64,000 nucleotides of DNA from Neostapfia colusana. Taxonomy: Eukaryota > Streptophyta > Magnoliopsida > Poales > Poaceae. This document shows, piece by piece, positions 19,284 to 31,340 of this stretch. Within the stretch, counting starts at the first letter, position 1, and every line of letters begins with the position of its first letter. Where the stretch lies: the NCBI GenBank assembly GCA_030760725.1, contig JASWHV010000013.1:41760699-41824698 (forward strand), read 5' to 3'. The position numbers were made by a program, and so were the translations under genes. The notes beneath the pieces are model-generated. The model was given only the letters and a program-made list of their open reading frames with translations. It did not search any database and was not told where the DNA came from.

Positions 19284-22200
19284 TGTGGCGGACCGGGATC
19301 CGCTCATCCAGGATCACAGAGGGTGGTGCCGCACGATGCGACACCCGACAGCATACGTCATAAGAACACTATATATTACCTGGGAAAACAAATGAACAGT
19401 ACAAACGGTACAATACTCAGTTACAAACTATTGTCTTTATTACACAGCGGAAGTCTACTTTTCTACAACTCACGCCCGCCTATCTAGCAAAAGTCGGTTG
19501 CCCAGCCCTAGGGCAACCCACACTAGCTGCACTCCTCAGCTCAGTGCAGCGTGTACAGCTCCCACTCAGCCGTGGTCCCTGACGGAGGGTAACCCTCGCC
19601 GGTGGACTCGTACTCCGAGTCCGTGGGTGGCTCCTCACCTGAAAAACACTTAAGCAGCAACCGTGAGCACGATGGCTCAACAAGACTTAACCGACTCACC
19701 TAAGCATGGAACTCTACATGAGGGATACAATGAACATAGGAGAGTAACAATGCATCAATGGACACACCTACACGTTCATCCTTAGTTCATCTTTTAGCCA
19801 CAAGTTAACAGTTCGGAAATCTGAAATTTAGTAAGTAATATTTGTTGGCACACATGTAGCAATGCAATTATATCATAACAGCAGTATTGAATCATATCAT
19901 TCTATAATTTTATCTATGTTACGATGCAGTGAACAAGCGGTACTCGTCAGCGCTAGGGACGGCGAATTGACTCGATATACACCTGCAGGGAAACCCAAAG
20001 AGCACGTCACGTACGCCCACCCGTGGAGGTGCACAGCACGCTCACTCGATGTCGTACGGGACAACCTTTCACCCAACGGCCCAAAGGTCGAACCGGTCGC
20101 ACCGAAACGAGCAGGAGGTTCCCCACACGGAGCATCTCTCTATGCCCGTTGGCAGATTTCCACCTTGCTGCCCTCGACCTACACCTATAAATCGGTGTGC
20201 TATGCCTCGACGCCCGGAGGTTTAGGCTACATCGGTTTATCGGGGCCCATATATCCGATATGCCTTCAGTATGTTCAATACTTGTTCAGCAGGGCCGCAC
20301 ACGGATCGGTCCTCAATCGACACGGGCAGGGCTGCGCACACAAGACTTCCTCTTGCTGCGCCCTAGCCCCTGCCTAGTATAATTTTCATTACTAAAGTGA
20401 TCTCACGTCACTCAACCGAACCCGTGTGTCCCAACCCTAACTCGCGAGCAGATTCCAACTACTCGGATTGTACCGAAGTCCTATGAATTATTAAGCATAG
20501 CCTGTCTACTCGAGATCTTAGACACTACCCTCACTCTTATGGAAACATTCTGGTCATGCAAGTGGGGTTCCCTTCAGCCTACACCTAATGCACATTCATA
20601 CATCACCCTAAATATGTGAACAAGGCAAAGCTTGATAAAAGAGTTAATGCAAACCGGGGCTTGCCTTGTTGCTGCTGGTCAGTAGTTAATTCTTCGTCCG
20701 GAAGAAGGAAGTCCAGCACTTCCGGAGTCTCTTCGCCTTCAGCGACTACACGTTAATAATATACTACATGTTAATGAATATGCACATGAGTTTATAGTAA
20801 TGCTTCTGCTATTAGTTCTATAACCAGTCTCTAACAACTGGAACTCTGTTTAAGAACTTAAAGATGAACTGGGTGTTGGTGGTTTGGGCTTAGACCTAAG
20901 CACATGGTTAAGTGCTAAGTGGTTTTTCCACTTTTCCATATTAATCCCCCAAGTGGTTAAACAGGACAAGGCTGATCCATAGCTCCAATGGAGCTGAGAA
21001 TTTTTGTGTGAGTTCCTTGTCACAAGAAAACTCTCTGGACCAAAAATTAGCACTTTTCATTGAGTGGTTTGCTCAGAATAATTCTCTTAGCAAATAAGTA
21101 AAGAAGAATTGATTCTGAGGTAACACCCCTGTTCATGCCCAACTTAATGAACTACAATTTGAATTATATCTCCTAGAGTTTGCATGAATTGTTCTAGCAT
21201 TTTTGGAGATACGGTTTGTCCAGAACTGAATTTCCAAATTTTGGAAATTCTCTGAAAATGTTTCTGTATTCAAATGAACACAGCACCTTCAAATTTGAAT
21301 TGCTCTGATCAAATCAACTCCAAATGGTCTGAAACGTTTACAGGGGTTCACTAACATCCTAAAGAACATTCTGGCAAAATTTGGGGATTTTTGGATGAAC
21401 CAAACTCCCTCTAAAATTCTTTTGCTGAAAAGCTTGAAAGAATTTTCCAGAATTAAATATTAGGTTTCATACTAATTGGGTTTCATATTTGGATTGTACT
21501 ATGTTAGAGGAATTCCAAAAAAATTGTTTCATAATTTTTGGACTCTCCTACCACATGTTGTGGCCCTCCGAAGTTTAAATTACAAACTGAAAATTCCAAA
21601 TTGTTTAAATGTCTGCCAGTGGGTCCCACCTGGCAGGTCTTCTCCTTCCTCGCGCCAAGCAGGGGCCCAAGGCGGCGCACACCGGCGAGCGTCGCCGGAA
21701 CCGCTTTCCCGGCCATATCCCGACCCCAAACTCGCCGCCCCGCCCTTATTCATGACGCTGAACTCAGCTCAGTGGTCGCCGGCGGCCGTAGCTCACCGGA
21801 ACAGGGCTCCCGACGGTAACAGCGGCGGTTAGGGTTCCAGCATGGTCGGGAATGCGTTACAACGTATCAAAACAATCGGAAAAGGGTCGGAGAGCACCGT
21901 GGAAGCTCGAGGGTGATGAAAATGGCCGCCAAACCCCATGGAAAGGTCGGCAACCTAGAGCTCCACGGTGACCCGAGCTATTATTCTATGGCGGCCCGAA
22001 AAACAACCAGAACCCGGCCATTTCTGGGTCATGTCTCTTTATTCTTGGTTGAGGAGGGCCGCTAGGGAGTGAGGAAGGTGTGTGTAGGCTCACCCAAGCT
22101 GGGTTGGACGGTGCAGCTAGAATTTCGGGGTAGACTGACCCCTACCCGGGTGCACTAGTTCTCGTGATTCTTAGGAATTATCCGCGCTCAGTCTATAAAT

Positions 22201-23337
22201 GGCTATGAGGGTTGCAGCTACATGATCTGGAGACTAAGGCGCACCTTTTTCATGTAGAAGTCAGGCGGTGAAACTGGCCGTGGCGTGCTGTCCACGGGGA
22301 GCAATCCTTGGCTGTCCGTCGGTGCTCTGTTCCTCGGCGCCCATTGCCGAATTGCACGCGCCACAGGCTAGGAGCTTCGGGGTTGTGGGGCTGACGTGGT
22401 AGAGCATGCACGGGCGCTGCTTTTTGGTTCTGCTGGCACGAGCAACCGAGGCTCAGTTGGTGCTGGCGATCGGGAAAAGAGAGCGCGGCGGTGAGCTCCG
22501 GATCTGTGCGGGTGTGAGGGAAACAGCGAGCGTGCGATCAATGAGGAAGGCGACGTGCTGCTGTTTGCTCCCGGGGTAAAGATCGGGCCGAGGCAGCGGA
22601 GCCGGCAAGCTGGTCGCCAGCGCGCGAGGAGGAGGCGAGTTGGCTGCTCGGCTGGCTCGGTGTCGAGCGCTGCCGAGGCCCGGTAAACCGAGTTCGCCCG
22701 GTGTTGACTTAGGCCCGAAGTCTAGCTGACTGGTGGGCCCTCTTCTCCCCCCCTAATCTTCTCTGTTGTGCAAATATCCACCTACTAAGACTTGAAAAGG
22801 GAACTTAGCCACCAATTCAGAGGAAGAATTTGAATTCATCATCTTCAAACTGGTTTGGCCACATTCCCTTCATATTTGAATTTGAAAATTCAAACTTAGT
22901 TTGAATTGTTACAAATTCGGCTCCCGACAAGATGAAGTCCAATGGGACCGAAAATTGGTGGGGTTACTCAGGAAAATATGCTGAGTTTGAATATGAAGCT
23001 AACTTTTGAATTTGAGTGATGAAAGTTGCTGCAATTTGAATTTACATTCAAATTGGCCTCTTTTTCAAATACCTCCAAAAGTGCCTCAAAAGTGTTGGAT
23101 TTGCATGAAACTTGGCTTGAACCCTCCCAAGACTTTTTAAGTTCTAGGGGTGAGTTCAACCTGTCATGTTCATGTGTACAAATCCCACTTTGTGAAAATG
23201 AAGGCTTTCCCCTCTAATCACTCTTTTGATGGAGGTTACTTGCTCTTCACAATATTTCCTAAGATATCCACAATAACAACTGTGGTGTTGTGAGGTGAAG
23301 AAATGTTTTTGCATGTCCCTTTTCTTGGTCTTTTACA
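19284..23337 (-). mobile_element. Solo LTR Y2 (long-LTR chromovirus), reverse orientation
   Basis: About 4.05 kb. On the minus strand it starts TGTAAAAGACC at 23337 and ends GGTCCGCCACA at 19284. The start resembles C's LTR start (TGTAAGGGCC) and the front 600 bases match C's 3' LTR (about 50080-50688). It sits in Y1 with a CTGGG/CTGGC duplication and has no internal region, so it is the product of LTR-LTR recombination. It alternates AT-rich tracts with a GC-rich middle (21600-22740). I see no supported gene. Confidence 0.8.
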
Positions 23338-23342
23338 CTGGC
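23338..23342. repeat. Right target-site duplication of solo LTR Y2 (CTGGC)
   Basis: Partner of 19279-19283 with one mismatch (G to C at the last base). Confidence 0.7.
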
Positions 23343-24627
23343 GGTGAGCAGCATGGGTCAACAGTGCGTCCAGGGGTGTCCTTGCTCGGGCGTGAAAGTC
23401 CCTGGTGTGGGCTGTCCACATGCACACCAAGTCGCCATGCCGTTAGGTCGCCGCGGAAGAGAGCGATTCTAGGGTTAGGGAGGCCGGGACTCGGCTGTTT
23501 TTGCACCGAGGAAATATGAGGAGCTTCCTCATGACCATTTTGCAGCTCAGCAGGGTGGTTGCGTGAGATTTGGTTGGCTCCCTGTGATCGACCGAGTGGA
23601 GGCGATGTGTTCCCGATGGTTACTCGCGAGGATGTAGGGAAATGGAAGTAGCTCGGTGCAGTGAGGGAAGGATCACGCCAAGAGGGAAGGAACCACACAG
23701 CCAGATCGCCAGCACACGTAATTTAGCGAGGAGGTGGCTCGGCTTGCCGCTCGGTGGGACTCTGTGAGTCCTCGGACCGTTCGAGTAAAACAGAGAACCG
23801 AGACTTTAGCTGCTTCAGTGTAAACACAGAGAACAGAGGGTTTGCATTGGGTACAAGTCACAATTTAGCTCACTGACCTGTGGGGTCCACCCCTGCTCCT
23901 CCCCAAAAGATCTTCCAAATTTGGCAATTGACCAAATTCAAATATGTGGAGCTAAATTCTTGGAACTCATTTGGACCTGTGGCTAAACCTCTTCCAAATT
24001 CGAATTTGAACTTCAATTCAAATGCCCCCTTTGTGTCCTCTTGCAAATGCTTAGCCAAAATACTTCCCAATGTGGTGAAAATTTACATTCCCACCAATTT
24101 GGAGCTGAGGATTTCACATATGGAGTCAACTTTTACATTTGGTTGCTGCAAACATAAACTTTGCATCAACAGTTTGAAAGCCTCTTTTGTGATGACCATT
24201 TGAGTTTGGGTGAAGAACTTTGGCTTGCTCCTAACTCATGCTTGATCAATCTTGGTCCTAATATGAACCTCACAAGTTCAGTTTCAATTTGTCCCTTAAT
24301 TCACTCCTTTTTAACTCACCCTAAATCTCCTCACTTTCTAATGTATGAGGTTCCATGTGTATTCAAAGCTTTGGCGGCAATTTGAGGTGAGCATTTGAGT
24401 CTAAAGATCTTCTTTTAATTCTTTCTTGAACACATGTATGATTTACACATGAGTTTAACTCCACCTTAGTCCAACACATTCACACGAATGCTTGATCCTG
24501 TGTTGTTGAACCCCATGTATATCATCCCATGTCAGAAAGTTTTTCTAAGTCCCATTTTCCATGAACCCGAAACACAATGACGTTCAATCATCGTTTCTTT
24601 GCATTCACATTTTTTGGGACTTTTACA
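23343..24627 (-). repeat. LTR Y1, right segment with the LTR start
   Basis: The last piece of Y1, equivalent to the reverse complement of B 32057-33140. The reverse-complement start TGTAAAAGTCCC at 24627 matches B's TGTAAAGGTCCC, so Y1 belongs to B's subfamily. Bases after 24627 belong to a different LTR copy (K). Confidence 0.75.
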
Positions 24628-27600
24628 TTAAGAGACTTAAACTTCTTAAGAACAGAGGCTGTGTGGAGATGATAGGATGATATTGTTGCCTCTGTTGTGC
24701 AAAGAAATCAAAAGAACTAAATCTACCTTAGATGTTTCATTACATCCCTAGCTAGGTTCCTAATGAACACATAAGTCGAACTAAAATGATTTGGGTATAA
24801 CTACAGATCCTGATCGCCAATGACTTCAAAATTTTTACAGGAAGTCATATACTACACAGGGACTTAGCTTGCCAAATTGCAGCTAAAGTGGAGGAAAATT
24901 TGGTCCCCTATAATTCCCACACTAACCCCCATGTGGTACTCACATACATAAGATTGGCGAACAAGGACAGGAAGATCCAAGGCTCAACTTGAGCTGAAAA
25001 TTTTCATGTGAATTCCTGGTCACATGAAAGTGTTCTGGACCAAAAATGAACAATTTTCATTAGGTGTTTTATTCATAACAATTCCCTAAGCAATTAAGCA
25101 AAAAGAAATTAATTCTGAAGTAACTCACATGTTCATTCCCAACTTAGTGAACTACAATTTCAAGTATAGTTCATAGAGCCTGCATGAATGTTCCTATGAT
25201 TTGTGGAGCTAAGAATTGCCCAGAACTAAATTTCCAAGTTTCTGGAAATTCTCTGAAAATGTTTCTGTGTTCTTTTGAACACAGCAACTTGAAATCTGAA
25301 TTCTCCTACACAACTCAATCTCAAATGAGCTGAAAGTTTTACAGGAGTTCAATAACATACTGAGGATTATTATGGAAAAATTTGATGAATTTTGGATGAA
25401 CCAAACGCCCTCTAAAATTCTTTTGCTGAAAAGATTTAAAGAATTTTCCAGAATTAATTATTGACTTTCATATAAATTGGGTTGCATATTTGGATAGAGT
25501 TTTTCAATATGAATCTAACCCAATCTGAATCACTAAATTTGGAGGTTCCTACACCAAGATATGACTTTACAAGTTTTGGGGAAAATCTGAAAATGGGCTC
25601 TGTTCTATTTTTCCAATTTTCAGAGACCTAAAGAATTAACACCAAATTTTGTCAAGCAAATGAGGTCCATTGCCTCTGAAATTTTTACTGGAGTTCAAGT
25701 ATATTTGGTAGGATCACCTTCCCAAATTTGGGAATTTTCCAAATAACACAACCCCTGGAATAAATCCTACAATATTTTTTTAAATGAATTAATGAGCAAA
25801 ATCCAAGGATTTTCGTAAATATTGGGCTGCACCCCTGGATAGTACTCTGTGAGAGGAATCCAACAAAAGTTATTTGGAAATTTTTGGACAGTCCTACACA
25901 AAGTTGTGGCCCTTCAAAGTTTAAACTGAATTATGGAAATTCCAGAAATATTTAAACACTGAATGTAGGTGCCACTCGTCAGCTCATCTTCTTCCTCGTG
26001 CCAGACAGAGGGCAGAGGCGGCACCCTCCGGCGAGGGTCACCGGAACGGCCTTCCTAGCCATCTCCCGACCCCCTGCTCGCTGCCCCACCATTATTTGGC
26101 CCAGTGAACATGTTGGGAGGGTCGCCGGCGGCCGTAGATCGCCGGAAAACCTTGCGCACCGGTGACAGAAAAGATTAGGGTTCCGGCGAGCCCGTGCAAG
26201 GTAAATTCTCCACCAAATGATCGGTTCTTGGGCTCTAGAGCACCAGGGAAAGGTGTAGATGCTAGAAATGGCCCCCAAATCCATCAGGGAGCACTCTAAC
26301 CACGTCGGCACCGTGCGGCTGACTTGGCCCGAAAGTTTTCCCACGGCAAGAACGTGGAATTCTCACTCTACCCTTAATTTCTCGACCTAGAGCTGATGGA
26401 GGAGGTGCTCTAGCTAGTGAGGAACTTATGTGCGAGGTTTGAATCACAACCATCAAGAATTGACAATGAATTCCGCAATTCCATACCTCGGTGTCGGTTT
26501 GTGCCACCCAGGAGAAAATCTCCAAATTCTTGCTCTGTGATCAATTGTTAGGGCTGAGCCTCGGGTTTGAGCAGCTAGGGTCGCCGGTGCACCGATGAGT
26601 AAGCTCGCTTGGGCTTGATCTGCCTCGGTTCGGGCTGTCCACGGTGACCGAGCTCGTGTTCTTCGGCGTTCAACACGGGAGCAGCGGCACATTGCCGTTA
26701 TTAGGTGAAAATGAGCATGGAACCATGGGGAGAAGCTGCTAGCCGGCTAGAGCAAGCTTTTATGAAGCATTTTGATGTGGAGATCATGATCATTCGACGA
26801 TCATCTTGTGGTGTGTGATCGGGAGACCGAGCGCGGCACCGGTTGCTTGTGGGGAGGGAAAGAACAGGGAGAGCTGAGCTACGAGTGAAGAGAAGAAATT
26901 GAGTTGTGCTACCCGCGTGAGAGATAAGAGTGAGGCGAGCCTCGGGGGAGCAGAAGCTGGCATCGGGCGGACGTCGGTAACGGCTGGCGCCTGCGCGCTG
27001 TCGGGCGTGCGCTCAACCGAGAGGAAACAGAGGCGGTGCTTTGTGTTGAGTAGCTGACAGATGGGGTCCAACCCTATCAAATTCTTCCCCTCACTTTGCT
27101 TTGAGATTCCCCGACAAACACTTTCCAAATTGGGCCAAACTTGGATATTAGGCCAAACAAAATATGGTAGACTCAAATCAGAACTCAGATTTTTAAATTG
27201 AGCAAGTTTAGTTCCGTTTCCAAATTCAAATTTGAATTTGAACTCTCCCTCATTTGTTCATTGGAATAAATAGATGTGAATCCTAAAATTCTCCAAACTT
27301 GAACCTTAGGCTCTTGAGTACATGAGGAATGGATTGGTGAATTAGCTCAAATGCCTTTAAACAATCTGAATATGAATCCCTATAAAAGATTCAAATTCGA
27401 GTTTAAATTTCCCTCATCTTCTACTCATAAAAGATGTGCACATGAGTGAGATTGGTGAAGTGAAATCCTTTCCTCATGTTAACATGTGTTAAGCATTGGC
27501 TAAAGAAAATTTTTAACTCCCTCACATGAACATTTTTAGGTTCATCATTTCATGTGACATAAAATGCCCCTTTTCTTTTCCTTAACTTTGCTTCATAAGT

Positions 27601-27635
27601 TGAAATCAGACTTTACAAAAGTCAGGGCTGTTACA
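24628..27635 (-). repeat. Partial LTR 'K', front portion, reverse orientation
   Basis: About 3 kb of the same kind of LTR, repeating blocks already seen in Y1 and Y2 (for example 25120-25210 versus 21130-21210). The reverse-complement start TGTAACAGCCCTGAC at 27635 defines a third start type; the same start occurs at 44572. The distal part of the LTR is missing at 24628, where Y1 begins, which suggests Y1 was inserted in K and the far side was later lost. GC-rich middle at 25980-27060. No supported gene. Confidence 0.65.
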
Positions 27636-27892
27636 TATGCGGCAGTTGCACGCAACGTGCGCCTCCCACGACCCTCCGGTGAGGAAGAGGCGCCTGTCCG
27701 TGACGGCAGAGAAGTATCTTCGACCGAGGTTAAGCAACCTATTCATCTCCCAGGTACACCGGCTCGCCCACTACGCGAAAATCTCGCCACCACTTCAATT
27801 CCCAAAACCGCAAGTTCAAAACCACCACGCGGGAGAGATAGGAGCCCCACCTGCGGGCTCAATACCTCCCCTGAGATGGGCCCGGGGGCCAC
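27636..27892 (+). mobile_element. 3' internal end of a Tat-type gypsy element (Tat1)
   Basis: 257 bases of non-LTR sequence leading to a polypurine tract, GATGGGCCCGGGGGCCAC, right before the LTR start at 27893. This PPT style is typical of grass Tat-lineage gypsy elements (RIRE2/Grande-like), from general knowledge of the group. The rest of the internal region has been lost or lies elsewhere. The long open frames here have no recognisable domain. Confidence 0.55.
27876..27892 (+). promoter_or_regulatory. Polypurine tract of Tat1
   Basis: ATGGGCCCGGGGGCCAC directly abuts the LTR start TATCGGTACCC. The usual terminal TG appears to have mutated to TA; the second copy at 63553 keeps TGTCGGTACCC. 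Confidence 0.6.
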
Positions 27893-28133
27893 TATCGGTA
27901 CCCTGCAGACTGGGTACCCCGCGTAGTGGATAAAAAACAACCTTAGCCCCGCCTTTCCAGCTTAGACGGGCCCCAGCGTAAGTCACGTGCCCTGGGCCCC
28001 ATGGGCAGTCGCGGGGTTGCCACAAGTCGTCAGGCCCTGAGCCTAACTACCGGCCGAGGGTGGCTCAGAAACCGCCATGTGTCCAGTGGTGCCGAGCCGG
28101 ATCTTCCGCTAGGGAGAGCTCCCGCGCTGCCTC

Positions 28134-28420
28134 GTGCCCGGAACCTCCGCGCCACACCCTCCGCCTAAGAGAGCTCCAGAGGTGCCACATGTCCTGTGGC
28201 TCCGGGTCTGGCCTCCAGCATGGGAGGGCTCCGGTGCTGCCGCATGGGCAATGATTCCAGGTGTACCTTCCCCCAAGAAAGGCCCCGGATGTACCACGTG
28301 TCCTGCGGCCCCGGGCCCGACCTCCAGCATGGGAAGGAACCGGTGCTGCCACGTGCCAAACAACTCTAGACCACCCGCTACTCCGCAAGGCAGCTCCGCT
28401 AGAGACACGTGTCCTGGGGG
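28134..28420 (+). repeat. Degenerate ~109-base tandem repeats inside the Tat1 LTR
   Basis: The block 'cctccagcatggga' recurs at 28212 and 28321, each followed by an '..ccggtgctgcc' segment. The same arrangement, with a 113-base period, fills the start of the second Tat LTR at 63631 onward. Confidence 0.6.
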
Positions 28421-28849
28421 CTAGTCGGCAGGACGTCGCACCGACGAGCAACGGGCAGATGGCCAAGGAGTAATTAGGATGGTACGATGTTAGGCCAAGC
28501 AATAAAGGCACGCGCCTTCCCCAGAAGCATGGTGCACAACTCACGCCTCCGTTCCCCGTCTGCGCACCATTACGGTGAAAGATAGGGCGGCGAAGTGTGA
28601 CGACACAACAGTGCGACCCAACGGGGCAGAGCTGCCCAGTGGAGCGAGGAGACGCGGCGACAAGACGGGGACCTCATCATCACCGGCCACCCGGTCATAG
28701 GCGCCTTGCGTGTCAGGCGGCGCACCTTAACTCCACCGACAGTGACAATGCATATAGTTGTAAATGCCTATAGCTCATGTATAGGATGCAGATAGTCATG
28801 GGGCCACCTGTCGGGCCCTGGCCACCTTGTAACTGCCCCGGCCTTGGGC

Positions 28850-28857
28850 TATAAAAG
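28850..28857 (+). promoter_or_regulatory. TATA box of the Tat1 LTR
   Basis: TATAAAAG about 960 bases into the LTR, 300 bases before its end, followed by a GC-rich start region. It fixes the LTR as plus-oriented, opposite to the copia remnant to its right. Confidence 0.65.
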
Positions 28858-29160
28858 GACCGGGGCAGCCTCCGGGCAAGGAGTTCTAAACCCCAACTCA
28901 ATCACACACTCATACGCGCAAGCAATATACAAAACACACCCGTGGACGTAGGGTATTACGCTCCGGCGGCCTGAACCACGTAAATACTCGTGACTTTCGA
29001 GATCAACTAGCCCCTCTGAAAAAAGAACTTCCGCTGGCTGCTTCCGAGCAGACCGGGGGAAGTGTCGCAGGAAAACACTTCGACATAGCTCCATTTGTAA
29101 GGGTGAGTATGTAACCTGACGTGGATTTCTTAGTATCCACACAACCCGCAAAATCTGACA

Positions 29161-30182
29161 GTATCACACTAACTCGAGTGGATCTGACTTACTATACACT
29201 AATATGAGGTCTTTCTTGTCTTGCACATATCTTAAAGCTTTCTAAAATCTACATTGGCCTGATATCTGCCAAGCATTCCGGTTGCAAACGCTAAGATAGG
29301 GCAAGTACATACTTGAGCATACATAAGACTTCCGACAGCAGAAGCATATGAAACCTATTTCATTTGATCAATCTCATATTAGTTCCTGGGACACTGAAAG
29401 TTCCCATATTTATCACCGTTGACTGTAGGGCAGGCGAAGGTTTACTCGCATACAATTCATACCTCTTGAGTACGATTTCTAAGTATGTCTTTGGGATAAA
29501 CCCTATACCCCCTTACTTCTATCTCGGTGAATATCAATAACTAACGCGTAGGATGCTTCACCAAGATCCTTCATATGGAAGTTAGAGGATAAAACTTGTT
29601 AGTTTCTAATAGTAGATTGACATCACTACTCGCAAGTAGTATGTCATCTGTATAAATAACAAGGAAAATAAATTTCCCGTTTTTGAACTTAGTGTATATG
29701 CAGTTGTCTTCATTTTCCCTAAACCCAAACTTCCTTATATTCTCATCAAACTTTAGATACCATTGCCTAGAGGCTCGCTTAAGTCCATATATGGACTTTC
29801 TTAATTGGCATCCCATATGTTCCTTACCATTAATGACAAAACCTTTCATTTGTGTCATATAAACGTCCTCATATAGTTCCCCATTGAGGAACGCCGTTTT
29901 TACATCCATCTGATGTAATTCTAAATCATAAAGTGTCACTAAGGCCATAATGATTCTAAACAAATCCTTAGTAGAGACGGGTGAAAACATCTCATTACAG
30001 TCTATGCCTTGTCTTTGAGTGAAGCCTTTTGCCACAAGTCTGGCTTTGTACTTTTTGATCTTCCCTTTGGAGTCACGCTTAATCTTGTAGACCAACTTAC
30101 AGCCTACTGTTTTAGCTCCATTAGTAATTTCGGCTAATTCATAGACTTCGTTGGCATTCATAGAACTCATCTCATCCTCCAT
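29161..30182 (-). pseudogene. Ty1/copia reverse transcriptase and start of the RNase H connection
   Basis: An open stretch of about 203 codons (30182-29571) has the copia RT blocks: ARLVAKGFTQRQGID, then LELHQMDVKTAFLNGELYEDVYM, SIYGLKRASRQWY and the catalytic YTDDILLASSD. All catalytic residues are present. After a one-base frameshift near 29590, the MKDLGEASYALVIDIHRDR block follows in another frame, then decays through several stops to 29161, where the Tat1 LTR cuts it off. RNase H itself is missing. The sequence style suggests the Tork/TNT1-like side of copia, inferred from memory. It abuts the C-terminal integrase linker to its right, the expected copia order. Confidence 0.88.
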
Positions 30183-30221
30183 GTAGTTATGCCACTCTGA
30201 TTATTGAGGACTTCTCATAGC

Positions 30222-30539
30222 TTATTCAAATGAGATGAGATCATCCTTCATTTGAAATTCTTCACTCATATAGATCTCATAATAACCAGGAATAACCATT
30301 TTTCTTACTCTTTGAGATCTAATTGGCACATTATCTTCTAGGTGAGGCGGTTGTTGCTCCTCATCATTAGTAGCGACTAACTCAAGAGGTTCAGAAAACT
30401 GAGCTGGATCCTGCAGAATAGGAGCCTCATTTACTATTGGTGTCGTAGATGAGGGACTAACAACAGGTGTTGAAACAACAGCGGCTGACATTGTTGGTTC
30501 AACTACAGCAAGTATAAAGAAATATGGTTCATCAATCAT
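30222..30539 (-). pseudogene. Copia integrase-RT linker segment
   Basis: About 105 codons rich in Pro, Ser, Thr and acidic residues. It ends with an RSQRVRKMVIPGYYEIY block typical of the region between copia integrase and RT. A stop separates it from RT at 30182, and it overlaps the integrase segment in another frame, so frameshifts separate the three parts. Confidence 0.7.
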
Positions 30540-31340
30540 TGGAGGGATTCATACACCCGCTTCTCCTCAAGATCAATTTCTCGGGTACCATACTCCCCCT
30601 GATCATGGCATCCTCTAAAAAGACGGCATGCCTCATTTCTACGGACTTAGTATGTCGGTCAGGACAGTAGAAATGATAACCCTTATTCTTTTCTAGATAG
30701 CCAATAAAATGGCGAGTTACAGTCATAGAATCTAACTTACCAATGTTTGGGCTAAATAATTTTGCCTCAGCAGGACAACCCCACATGTGGAAATAATAAA
30801 GTGTGGGCTTACATCCTATCCACAACTCATACGGTGTTTTTGGCACCGACTTACTTGGTACCCAATTAGTAATATGAATGGTGATTTTTAACGCCTCCAT
30901 CCATAAACCAATCGGCAAAGTAGAATAGCTTAACATACTTCTTATCATACCATTACGTATGGTTACGCTGTTATGCTAGTCCGGTCTACTGAGGCTCACA
31001 GGTGCAGAATACTGGGCAACTATGCCATTTTACTGCAAAAACCTGGCAAAAGGTCCACGAATGTGGCCATACGGGGTATGACGACGGTAGTACTCCTCTC
31101 CATGGTCGGATCTTACTATCTTAATTTTTAAAATACGCTGATTTCCAATTTTAGCCTTAAATATCCTAAATTTATCCAATGCTTCGTATCATTCCTTAAT
31201 TGGATAAATGTAGCCATAACGTGAGTAATCATATGTAAACATTATGGATGAATCATAACCATCTACAGATGGTACGGGAAAAAAATCACACATGTTTGTG
31301 TGAATTATTTCTAAATTCACGTACTACGTTTGGCCTTTTT
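30532..31340 (-). pseudogene. Copia integrase core and C-terminal region
   Basis: The open part (30948-30532) has MIRSMLSYSTLPIGLWMEAL, WVPSKSVPKTPYELW and WGCPAEAKLFSPNIGKLD, hallmarks of the copia integrase C-terminal domain. The same frame extends upstream to about 31340 through isolated stops. It shows YDYSRYGYIYP and VRSDHGEEY with the second core Asp. The first core Asp region reads MCDFFPV, which has lost the usual GPF context. The C-terminal part is the least damaged. Integrase lies before RT in reading direction, the defining order of Ty1/copia. Confidence 0.82.

Larger units (their letters stand above)
27893..29160 (+). repeat. 3' LTR of Tat1, forward orientation
   Basis: 1268 bases from TATCGGTACCC to AAATCTGACA. 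It is GC-rich with degenerate ~109-base tandem units (28134-28420). It has a TATAAAAG box at 28850-28857 on the plus strand and a 'gtagggtattacgctccggcgg' style leader that I recognise as common in grass gypsy LTRs. Its end abuts the copia remnant. Open frames on either strand are products of high GC. Confidence 0.7.

Noticed and set aside
19284..24627. One 5.3 kb LTR ending at TGTAAAAGTCCC (24627)
   Set aside because: A second LTR start at 23337 with a CTGGG/CTGGC duplication, and the perfect continuation of Y1 from 19283 to 23343, split it into solo LTR Y2 plus the last part of Y1.
28065..28544. 159-codon and overlapping open frames on both strands as genes
   Set aside because: They fall in the GC-rich tandem repeats of the Tat1 LTR. 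Several frames are open on both strands at once, which is a base-composition effect.
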